Source: Pseudomonas sp. Au-Pse12
GTDB lineage: Bacteria > Pseudomonadota > Gammaproteobacteria > Pseudomonadales > Pseudomonadaceae
Direction of reading: 5' to 3'
DNA length: 64,000 nucleotides
Assembly (NCBI RefSeq): GCF_021341665.1
Contig: NZ_JAJTTH010000009.1
Span: 238,440-302,439, forward strand
Positions 52,912-59,752 of the stretch are shown piece by piece. The position numbers and the translations under genes were made by a program. Under the pieces are notes generated by a model. The model was given only the letters and a program-made list of their open reading frames with translations, had not been told where the DNA came from and did no database searches. How positions within the stretch are numbered: position 1 is the first letter of the stretch; every line of letters starts with the position of its first letter.

Positions 52912-53175
52912 ATGAGCCAACTCACCGCACTGATTGCCCAAGCCAAAGCCGGGCTTTCGGTCCAGCAAAACATTCCCCAGGAACGCTGGGAGGCCATCGC
53001 CACCCAGTGCGGCGCCGAGGAAATCGCCGAGATCAAAACCCGCATCGCCTCACTCAAGGCCACCCGCGAAGCCGTCGAAGAATGGGACGGCGACACCCGC
53101 GATGACCTGTATTTCGCCATCGCCAATTTCACCCGCCTGCTGGAACTGGCCACGGCCTACGCACAAGGTGAATGA
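52912..53175 (+). CDS. Hypothetical protein, 87 aa
   Basis: Helical and acidic: LTALIAQAKAGLSVQQNIPQ, then AEEIAEIKTRIASLKATREA and DLYFAIANFTRLLELATAYA. No recognised family. The ATG at 52912 has AGGA 11 nt upstream; the frame is open back to 52750, but those residues look unconserved. The stop overlaps the next start (ATGA). Confidence 0.6.
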   Translation: MSQLTALIAQAKAGLSVQQNIPQERWEAIATQCGAEEIAEIKTRIASLKATREAVEEWDGDTRDDLYFAIANFTRLLELATAYAQGE

Positions 53176-53366
53176 ACATGCCGGCTGAGCGCACAACGGA
53201 TTATGTCGAGAGCAGCGAGGGCGCCGTGCGCCTATGGATAGAGCAGGGCAGTGCCATTCATCTCAAGGCCTGCACCGAACACAACGACCCCGTGGAGCTG
53301 ACGGCAGAACAGGCCCTGGAACTGGCCCAGGCATTACAACGTTTGGCCAGCCGCCTGGCGGACTGA
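53172..53366 (+). CDS. Hypothetical protein, 64 aa
   Basis: Begins with the overlapping ATG at 53172; a second ATG at 53178 is possible. A short beta part (VESSEGAVRLWIEQGSAIHL) is followed by one helix (TAEQALELAQALQRLASRL). It could be a small adaptor; function unknown. Translationally coupled to the 87-aa gene. Confidence 0.6.
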   Translation: MNMPAERTTDYVESSEGAVRLWIEQGSAIHLKACTEHNDPVELTAEQALELAQALQRLASRLAD

Positions 53367-53431
53367 AAACAGCCCCAAGACCCGCGCCCACGCAACCACC
53401 TGGGCAACGGCACGCCTGAGAGGAACAGCCC

Positions 53432-54025
53432 CTGTTTAACGAACTAGTGTTTTTGCCCGAAGAGCCCGACCAGGGCTCCGCCTACCTCGGCGGCAACCCC
53501 TACCTGCCTGAGTCCATCCCTTGGCCCACGGACTCGACGGGCGCCCCCTTGCTGCACCTTGCCAGCCTGCCGGCCAGCGTTATCAATCGATACCTTGCCG
53601 GCATGCAATTGAATGACGAGCTGGTGGTTTCGCTGTTTACGCCTTACTCAATCGTCAGCGACACCTACATCGAGCAGGCCATGCAAGAGGGCGGCAAGGT
53701 GCTGGCCTACAGGCCCGCGGCGCGACAGGTGGATGGTTACGGACAGCCCATCACCCCGGCGCGGCGAATCGCCGTGGTTGAAAATCCGGGGCAGGACAGC
53801 GACGAAAACGGCCTGGCTAAAATCGCCGGAATACCCGCCTGGATTCAGGATCAAGAGACACGCCCAGGCTTGAACTATGTGCTGCAGATCAACAACTCCC
53901 GGTTGAACAGGGCCGCTCCAGGGCACAAGGGCATTTTGGTCGGCGGAACCGGCTACCTGCTATTGAAGCAAGGCATTGATGACGAAGACCTGATGGCCGG
54001 GGCCCTGATCATCCAGAGTTCATAA
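53432..54025 (+). CDS. DUF1963-like protein with unusual start codon
   Basis: About 197 aa if translated from CTG at 53432 (FNELVFLPEEP follows), or 192 aa from GTG at 53447. GAGAGGA sits 7 nt before the CTG, whereas the GTG has no ribosome-binding site and would remove hydrophobic residues. YLGGNPYLPESIPWPTDSTG and APLLHLASLP are typical of DUF1963/YwqG proteins. A C-terminal GGTGYLLLKQGIDDEDLMAG fits a folded beta domain. Function unknown. Confidence 0.65.
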   Translation: MFNELVFLPEEPDQGSAYLGGNPYLPESIPWPTDSTGAPLLHLASLPASVINRYLAGMQLNDELVVSLFTPYSIVSDTYIEQAMQEGGKVLAYRPAARQVDGYGQPITPARRIAVVENPGQDSDENGLAKIAGIPAWIQDQETRPGLNYVLQINNSRLNRAAPGHKGILVGGTGYLLLKQGIDDEDLMAGALIIQSS

Positions 54026-54041
54026 GACAGGGGGCGGGCCC

Positions 54042-54719
54042 TCAGCCCACGAGGGCAAAATCCTTGGGATCGAAGCGCTCGCGGGTGTCCATCTGAACAT
54101 TGCGCAGGCTCGCGGTTTGCTGCTGGCTGGCGTACAGCGGCTCGGCAAAATAACTGATCAGCAGCGAACGCCGACGCGCGCCACTCGGGTTGCGGCAGGC
54201 CCCGTGCACCAGATCGACATCGAACAGCAGAATGTCCCCCGCAGCACCGGACAGCTGCATCGCGCGTGATTCGTCGGCGAAGTCGAACGGCGGCTCCTGC
54301 GCAGCGGGGCGATGACTGCCGGGAACCAGCCGCGTCGCGCCGTTCTGCGGCCCGTAGTCGTCGAGATAGGCGATGGCATTGACCACATCCCCCGGCCGTT
54401 GCACCGACAAGTCACGGTGCAACACCTGATGACCGCCCCCGGCCACGGGCTCACGCCCCTCCACCTGGGCGAGAAAGAAACGCTCGCCGATCAACTCGCC
54501 CACCACCGCCAGCACCTGGGGCAAGCGGCATAGGGCCTGCACCCGCACATCCATATCCAACTGCGAATGGCGCCAGTCCCAGCCACGGGGCACGGGCCAT
54601 TGGTCCGACGGCTTTACCCCAGCATCGAAGGTGGCGCGCAGGTCCGCCAGCCAGTCGAGTGGGATGGCTTGGCGCAGCAGGGTATAGCCATTGCGATGGA
54701 GCTGTTCGCGGGCGGTCAT
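54042..54719 (-). CDS. Phytanoyl-CoA dioxygenase family protein (Fe(II)/2-oxoglutarate)
   Basis: 225 aa. Iron ligands His101 and Asp103 in VLHRDLSVQRPGDVVNAIAY and His172 in DLVHGACRNPSG; Arg181-183 for 2-oxoglutarate. PGSHRPAAQEPPFDF is the usual loop. It hydroxylates or halogenates a small molecule or a carrier-bound one; substrate unknown. The ATG at 54719 (MTAREQLHRNGY) fits the family start, although the frame is open to 54806. Confidence 0.82.
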   Translation of the reverse strand: MTAREQLHRNGYTLLRQAIPLDWLADLRATFDAGVKPSDQWPVPRGWDWRHSQLDMDVRVQALCRLPQVLAVVGELIGERFFLAQVEGREPVAGGGHQVLHRDLSVQRPGDVVNAIAYLDDYGPQNGATRLVPGSHRPAAQEPPFDFADESRAMQLSGAAGDILLFDVDLVHGACRNPSGARRRSLLISYFAEPLYASQQQTASLRNVQMDTRERFDPKDFALVG

Positions 54720-54839
54720 GGGGGGCTGGATATCCTTATCTGCAATAACGTGCCGAGCATACCTGTGGGCAAAAGCCCTGGACATAACCGGCGACGGTTT
54801 AGACATTGCCCCAATGTGAACAGCCGCCTAGTCTGCTGC

Positions 54840-54861
54840 GGTCGCTGCAAAATCAGCGACC
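54840..54861 (+). other. Leader hairpin upstream of the DUF3077 gene
   Basis: GGTCGCTG (54840-54847) and CAGCGACC (54854-54861) are perfect arms around CAAAAT. It lies 150 nt before the start of the DUF3077 gene in a 291-bp gap with no ORF. From memory, comparable leaders precede other DUF3077 genes in Pseudomonas, which suggests a regulatory or repeated element. Confidence 0.4.
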
Positions 54862-55010
54862 GGGCCTGAGAACCCGATCAGATGCAGGCACATTGTTGAT
54901 CTGGGAGTTTCAATCATGTCTGCCGGTAATCTGTCCGAAATTTGCTGTCGTTCCTTTCACCTTCCTCCGCTCAAAAGCCTCTGCTGCCAGACCCTGGCGG
55001 GAGGTGCTCG

Positions 55011-55322
55011 ATGAGCCATTCAAATTCAATCAAAACCCAAGGTTTTGTCACTTTTGGCCAATGTGCCGATCCTGAACTAACGTTGTTTCGCGTCAATGCG
55101 GATGTGCCTTTGCAGCAGGCGTTGGAGCAGGCTTCGACGCTGTTGTACTACGCCAAGAAGTTAGCGCTGGATGCGGCTATGGAAGAGCAGGGGGAGAGGT
55201 ATGCGTGGGCGGCGTATTTTTTGGCGGAGATGGGGAAGGCGGTGATTGATGATGTGGGGTTTGGGTGGAGGGATAGAAGGGATGGGAGCGACTCTGAGTT
55301 AGGACAACATCGCACGGAGTAG
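55011..55322 (+). CDS. DUF3077 domain-containing protein
   Basis: 103 aa. The FRVNADVPLQQALEQASTLL and YAKKLALDAAMEEQ helices, then AWAAYFLAEMGKAVIDDVG, match this small Pseudomonas family of unknown function, which occurs in several copies per genome. GGGAGGTG precedes the ATG at 55011. The last 30 residues drift in composition (GWRDRRDGSDSELGQHRTE), so the C-terminus may have been altered where the AT-rich island begins. Confidence 0.75.
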   Translation: MSHSNSIKTQGFVTFGQCADPELTLFRVNADVPLQQALEQASTLLYYAKKLALDAAMEEQGERYAWAAYFLAEMGKAVIDDVGFGWRDRRDGSDSELGQHRTE

Positions 55323-55729
55323 ATAGAAGCAAAGTAGATCAGAGCATATTTGCCTCGCAACGCGATTTTTGTTGCAGTTCTGACTGTCAAATTCGCTCTA
55401 AAACGTTTTCACACAGCCTGGGTCATTTTCTGTTTGTTGCGAAGGCTGTTACCGAACCAATGCAGCCCTTTACGTCCAGCAGCAGTCGGCCAACTGCTAC
55501 CGGCAACGCTGCCTACGAAATCATGAGCGATTCACTGAACGTGGCTGCGAAGTCAATGACCTCATTGTGCTGGCGAATTGCTTGCAGTTTCGAAGGCGGT
55601 AAAGTAGGCTTTTCGGGCCTCCATTCAGGTATTAAATAGGGTTGTTCAAATGCGACCCAGCTCAAAAATGCTACAAGCAACAGCCCTTTGCGACTCTGGG
55701 GAATTATCTTTAAAGGAATAGGGTGAAAT
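55323..55729 (+). other. Gene-free region holding the candidate retron RNA and RT promoter
   Basis: 407 bp between the DUF3077 gene and the reverse transcriptase, with a marked drop in GC towards its right end. TTGCAG (55372-55377) and TCTAAA (55397-55402) could be a weak promoter. The candidate RNA (55436-55694) and the ribosome-binding segment of the RT gene (55713-55726) fill the rest. Confidence 0.5.
55436..55694 (+). ncRNA. Candidate retron msr-msd RNA framed by a1/a2 inverted repeat
   Basis: The ends GTTGCGAAGGCTGTTAC (55436-55452) and GCAACAGCCCTTTGCGAC (55677-55694) pair over 16 positions, including two G-U pairs, one bulged C and one mismatch. This is the long-range a1/a2 pairing that defines retron RNAs; it ends 35 nt before the RT gene, as usual. 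Inside are hairpins AGCAGT/ACTGCT (55481-55498), GGCA/TGCC (55503-55514) and AGGC/GCCT (55606-55620). The branching G and the msd limits cannot be set by eye. Confidence 0.6.
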
Positions 55730-57421
55730 ATGAATGGAGGCTTTTTCCTAAACTTATTGGCCCTCAATCCATATACTGCTCCTGAAGAGCTGGCAACACT
55801 TCTTGGGACGAGCTACGGAAAAATCAAGCATTTTTACTACCGTGGAGAAATGAAGCGGCATTATTTTGCATTTGAAATTCCGAAGAAAAATGGCGGAAAA
55901 CGAAAAATATTGGCACCAACCGACAAGCTTAAAACTATTCAAGGGCGGATAGCGGGCTTGCTTTCAAAACTCTACAAACCACGGGCACCAGTTAAGGCAT
56001 TTTTAGTTGGGCAATCAATTGTCGCCAACGCCCGGCCTCATTGCAGAAAAAAATACGTTTTCAATGTCGATTTGGAGAACTTTTTCGGAACTATAACTTT
56101 CGGGCGTGTCCGTGGGATGTTAATGGCGAAGCCTTATTCGCTTTCCCCAGCGACCGCATCAGTAATTGCGCACTTAACCACTGTAGATGGTGTATTGCCC
56201 CAGGGTGCTCCAAGCTCTCCAGTTATATCAAACATGCTATGTGCCAGCTTAGATAGAGACCTTTATTCGTTGGCAAAGCGTCATCGCGCAGTTTATACAC
56301 GCTATGCTGACGATATGACGTTTTCATTCTATAGCCCGATAGAGCATGTTCCTAAAGAAGTGGTAGAGTGGCGAGAGCTTAATGGTAGGCCAAATCATTA
56401 CAGTAGCAAGGTCGGGCATGAGCTCGCTGCTGTAATCGAAACTCACGGTTTCAAAATCAACGAAGATAAAGTTAGATTACAGGGCGCTCGTGAGCGGCAG
56501 CTCGTAACTGGGCTCGTGACTAATCAAAAGCCAAATGTACCCCGGCCATACATTAGAAAAACTGCGGCTTTGATACACTCGATAGAGAAGCTTGGCCTAG
56601 AAGTTTCGAACTCGGTTTTCAAAGAAAAAAACCAAAATTCTACTGCAAGTATTGAGACTCATCTGCAAGGGCGATTACTTTACATCAAACAAGTAGTTGG
56701 TGATGAGTCAGAGGTCTACAGAAGGCTTGCGCACAGATACAATATGCTACCGATTAACTCCAAAGTTCCTAATGCTCCAATTGCTACTCGTGAAGACTCA
56801 GATAATTTTAAGGTTGGAAAATTCATAAAGGACAAGTGTTGGGTTATTGAGATTAATGAGGAGATAAATGGCAGGCTTGTCAATAGCCAAGGTAGTGCGT
56901 TCCTGATAGGCGGTCGCTTATTGGTAACTTGTGAGCATGTGCTTGCTGAGCTATTTGGCGATGGTGTAAGAGTTGAGGTTGATGAATGCTTGATCAGGAG
57001 GATGGGGGACGAAAATATTTATGAGGCAAAGGTAATCATTCGTAATAAAGACCTTGATCTTGCGGTGTTGAAAATCGTAGATCCTCCCGCGGGTCTAGAA
57101 GTGTTCTCGCTGGAGGATGTTAGAGAGCCCAACATTGGTGATCGTGTAGCGGTTCTAGGCTTCCCAAATTTCAAAGAGGGAAGTAGTGATGTCGGAGTAT
57201 TGAAGTGTAGACTTACCAATAAATATCCGTTGAGTGGTGTGATGCATAGTGAAGTTGATAAGACATTGTATTCTGGAAATAGTGGTGGGCCCGTAATTAA
57301 TTCGAGCTACCACGTAGTTGGAATTGCAGCTCAAGGTGCCGCTGGCAGCCCGGAAGGTAAAAACTCGTTCATTAGAGTTTCTGAGTTAAAAGAATATCTA
57401 GAAAAAAGCGGAGTAATTTAG
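55730..57421 (+). CDS. Retron reverse transcriptase fused to a trypsin-like serine protease
   Basis: 563 aa. RT domain about 20-330: NAxxH at 100-104 (NARPH, retron-specific), catalytic Asp114 in FNVDLENFF, PQGAPSSP (157-164), YADD at 192-195, and VTG at 259-261, the retron msr-recognition motif. Protease domain about 365-560: His403 in LLVTCEHVL, Asp443 in NKDLDLAVLKI, Ser518 in SGNSGGP; all three triad residues are present. The RT would make msDNA from the upstream RNA, and the protease is the likely effector, released when phage disturbs the complex. Codon use is AT-rich, unlike neighbours. GGGTGA and AAGGAA lie before the ATG. Confidence 0.9.
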   Translation: MNGGFFLNLLALNPYTAPEELATLLGTSYGKIKHFYYRGEMKRHYFAFEIPKKNGGKRKILAPTDKLKTIQGRIAGLLSKLYKPRAPVKAFLVGQSIVANARPHCRKKYVFNVDLENFFGTITFGRVRGMLMAKPYSLSPATASVIAHLTTVDGVLPQGAPSSPVISNMLCASLDRDLYSLAKRHRAVYTRYADDMTFSFYSPIEHVPKEVVEWRELNGRPNHYSSKVGHELAAVIETHGFKINEDKVRLQGARERQLVTGLVTNQKPNVPRPYIRKTAALIHSIEKLGLEVSNSVFKEKNQNSTASIETHLQGRLLYIKQVVGDESEVYRRLAHRYNMLPINSKVPNAPIATREDSDNFKVGKFIKDKCWVIEINEEINGRLVNSQGSAFLIGGRLLVTCEHVLAELFGDGVRVEVDECLIRRMGDENIYEAKVIIRNKDLDLAVLKIVDPPAGLEVFSLEDVREPNIGDRVAVLGFPNFKEGSSDVGVLKCRLTNKYPLSGVMHSEVDKTLYSGNSGGPVINSSYHVVGIAAQGAAGSPEGKNSFIRVSELKEYLEKSGVI

Positions 57422-57754
57422 TCTCGCTTGGTTTTTCGACTCCTTTCAAAAAATGCTAATCACAGCAGCATGTTATGTAAACGATGGCTGCTAAAACATG
57501 CTGCAACACCTTAGTGGTAGGAATGTGGTAGTGAGTTATGCGCAATTCATTATCGGCGTAAACTTGTGAGAATTAGCGACCGCTTTTGGCCGAAAGCAGC
57601 CTTAAGTTGAAGGGTGTCTTGGATTAAGCGTAGTTTTTTCCAGCTTCTCATATCGTTTATTTATGAGGGTGGTTATAGCTTTAAGTATAAAATTTAAAAA
57701 TCAGAAGATCATTTGTTTTAAATGGCGAAACTAAATACGTAGAGAGAGGTAAGC
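57422..57754 (+). other. AT-rich gap between the retron RT-protease and the TM-protein gene
   Basis: 333 bp with no ORF. Near its left end GCAGCATGTT (57465-57474) and AACATGCTGC (57495-57504) are perfect 10-bp arms around 20 nt, suited to stop or stabilise the RT transcript. Around 57582-57597 GCTTTTGGCCGAAAGC forms a small hairpin of a kind common between genes in this group. The right end carries AGAGAGAGGT, the ribosome-binding site of the next gene. Confidence 0.55.
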
Positions 57755-58402
57755 GTGGAAGAAATCAATGGCTTCATTGGTCAGCTAAAGCCACTGGCAG
57801 AGCTTTTATATTTCATTTCTGCAATTGGGTTGGCAATATTTGCATATATAGGGTTGCAGCAAATTTCCATCCTCAAAAGTACCGCAGCCACACAGGCAAA
57901 ACGCGACGCTTTGAAACTGACTTCAGAGCAGTGCTCTTACTATTCGGACAAAATAATCCCAAGACAAAATGAGTTTCATAGAAAAATAAAAGAGCACAAT
58001 GTTAAGTTTTTCGAAGGATGGACTGTCGCTGTACAAAATAATCAAATCGTAGCATCTAGGTCAAAACCAAACGTTCTTCCTGATTTTGACAAAGCGCTTG
58101 ATAGTTTGGACTTTCTTAATCTAATGGAGTCATTTTCCACGTACTTCACATCGAGAGTCGCTGACGAGGCGGTTGCATACAATTCTGTAGGAGTAACTTT
58201 TTTAGGTGCTTGTGAAGACGTAATGCCATGGATACTCACTTGCCGGAAAAGCGGTTATTTTAAAAATCTAGTTAAACTATATATATTGTGGAGAACCCGT
58301 TCAGATAAAGAAAAGCTTTTACTAAAAAAACTAAAAATTGATAAAGAGTTGGCGGAGACAATGACAACAATTCAGTCTCCGATTGGTACTGGCGCTGATT
58401 GA
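57755..58402 (+). CDS. Single-TM protein of the retron island, 215 aa
   Basis: GTG start with AGAGAGAGGT 5 nt upstream. One TM helix at about 17-38 (LLYFISAIGLAIFAYIGLQQ), then a charged cytosolic part with helical segments (KSTAATQAKRDALKLTSEQC). No recognised domain; the arrangement recalls DUF4760-like proteins. Base composition matches the RT gene, so the two probably arrived together. It could be a membrane effector or an unrelated passenger; the 333-bp gap argues against a tight operon. Confidence 0.6.
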   Translation: MEEINGFIGQLKPLAELLYFISAIGLAIFAYIGLQQISILKSTAATQAKRDALKLTSEQCSYYSDKIIPRQNEFHRKIKEHNVKFFEGWTVAVQNNQIVASRSKPNVLPDFDKALDSLDFLNLMESFSTYFTSRVADEAVAYNSVGVTFLGACEDVMPWILTCRKSGYFKNLVKLYILWRTRSDKEKLLLKKLKIDKELAETMTTIQSPIGTGAD

Positions 58403-58732
58403 TTTGGTTTTTATATTGATGGGTCCTTAGATGCTAAGAGGGTACTGACCCAGTCACTCAATTTTTCGGCCAAGCGATGCAGTGATATTACGGTTGGCAT
58501 CAAGGTTTAGATCATAACTGTTGCAGTTGGGTTTGAGTTTTTCTACGCGTCGCCATTCTCAACTATGGGCCGAAATCCGACGAACAGAATAAGTTGTACA
58601 TGATCGCATAGCTTATTGTTTTTAGGTCAGAGCTTAACTACTTTTCGCCGGTCTTTAGCTTCAGAAGAGCAGACATTCTCCGCATCAATCTAAAAGGCTG
58701 TTTATCCACGTGCTTTGTTTAAGGGAGCAGAC
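58403..58732. other. Gap at the right edge of the AT-rich island
   Basis: 330 bp, no ORF. A nested stem follows the TM-protein gene: TGGGTC (58420-58425) pairs with GACCCA (58447-58452), enclosing CTTAG-ATG-CTAAG (58426-58438). It may end that transcript. GC rises again near 58700, where the next gene's AAGGGAG appears. I could not find a direct repeat matching the left edge. Confidence 0.45.
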
Positions 58733-59014
58733 ATGACCGTTGAACTCACCGAATTCAGACATTTGCTAGAGGCCGGGCGGCGCTATCTGGAAGGAGTCAC
58801 GACTCTCGCTGAGCTGAACGGTCGAGTCAGGGCAACGCTGGAGGCCGGACACTTCTGGGGAGCAGCAGCGCCACTAATGGAGCTCGCCCGACACTGGGAA
58901 CACATGATTAACCACGCCTGGAATGAGATGGGCGAGCGACCCGCTCCACTGACCGAGGTCCAGTTCAGAGAGTGGTTACGGCAGCAGTTCTACTTCCCAG
59001 CCCGTGACGGCTGA
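58733..59014 (+). CDS. Hypothetical protein, 93 aa
   Basis: All-helical and rich in aromatics: LTEFRHLLEAGRRYLEGVTT, HFWGAAAPLMELARHWEHMI, and VQFREWLRQQF. The charge and size resemble small immunity proteins, but no toxin lies beside it, so this is only a resemblance. ATG at 58733 with AAGGGAGCAG upstream. GC is normal for the chromosome, so it marks the end of the island. Confidence 0.6.
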   Translation: MTVELTEFRHLLEAGRRYLEGVTTLAELNGRVRATLEAGHFWGAAAPLMELARHWEHMINHAWNEMGERPAPLTEVQFREWLRQQFYFPARDG

Positions 59015-59067
59015 TCATCAGCAAGCAAAAGAGCGGTGCAGGGCGCTACCGCTCAGAATTACCTACC

Positions 59068-59679
59068 TCAAAACGTCGGCGGCGTAATCACCCACAACAC
59101 CACCGCATCCTCCTCCCCTGGATTCCCATACTTATGCGGTTCCTGGCTGGAAAAGCTAAAGCTATCCCCCTCACTCAGCTGAAAATACCGTTCCCCCACC
59201 CACAGCTCAAAACTCCCCGACAGCACATACCCGGCTTCTTCGCCTTCATGGCTGTAACTCTCCTTGCTGTACGTCCCCGGCGGAAAGCGTGAGTGCAAAA
59301 ACTCCAGCTGCCGGGTCGGTTGCGGGGTTAACAGCTGATCAATAATCCCGTTCTCATAATTCACCTGCAGCCGCTGTTTCTTGCGCACCACGTACCCCTG
59401 ATCCTCGGGCGCGGTCTGGGTTTCGCTGGCGAAGAACCACTGGATGGTCACGCCCAGGCTGCGGGCGATGTTGAACAGGGCGGGGATGGAGGGGTAGGCG
59501 AGGTTGCGCTCCAGTTGGCTGATATAGCCGGCGGTGAGTTCGCTCTGCTGGGCCAGTTCGCTCAGGGTCAGGCCGCGGCGTTTGCGCAGGCCGCGGATAC
59601 GGGTGCCAAGGAACTGTGGGCCGCCAGGGGCTTGGTTGTCGCTGCCGGGCTCGGGCGGCGTCTTGCTGCTTTGATTCAT
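59068..59679 (-). CDS. XRE-cupin transcriptional regulator
   Basis: 203 aa. HTH at about 25-80 (LRKRRGLTLSELAQQSELTA, GYISQLERNLAYPSI) and a C-terminal cupin (about 120-200: SHEGEEAGYVLSGSFELWVG, SFSSQEPHKYGNPG). Regulators of this form control amine, amino-acid and choline-type catabolism. Same strand as the oxidoreductase downstream of the divergent promoter, 73 nt from its stop. The TTTAC/GTAAA dyad at 61.8 kb is the probable site. Confidence 0.83.
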   Translation of the reverse strand: MNQSSKTPPEPGSDNQAPGGPQFLGTRIRGLRKRRGLTLSELAQQSELTAGYISQLERNLAYPSIPALFNIARSLGVTIQWFFASETQTAPEDQGYVVRKKQRLQVNYENGIIDQLLTPQPTRQLEFLHSRFPPGTYSKESYSHEGEEAGYVLSGSFELWVGERYFQLSEGDSFSFSSQEPHKYGNPGEEDAVVLWVITPPTF

Positions 59680-59752
59680 GGCGGGCTCCGGACCAGGTGA
59701 ACGGGCGCGTCCGGGCACCCGTCCTGCAAAAGCCCTGGAGTATAAAGCAGCC

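Noticed and set aside
55463..55692. Direct repeat CAGCCCTTT(A/G)CG at 55463-55474 and 55681-55692
   Set aside because: The second copy lies within the a2 arm; the inverted pairing with 55436-55452 explains the region better than a direct-repeat insertion site.
55513..55767. 84-codon minus-strand ORF inside the retron upstream region
   Set aside because: Overlaps the RT start and the candidate RNA, has no clear ribosome-binding site, and resembles nothing recognisable.
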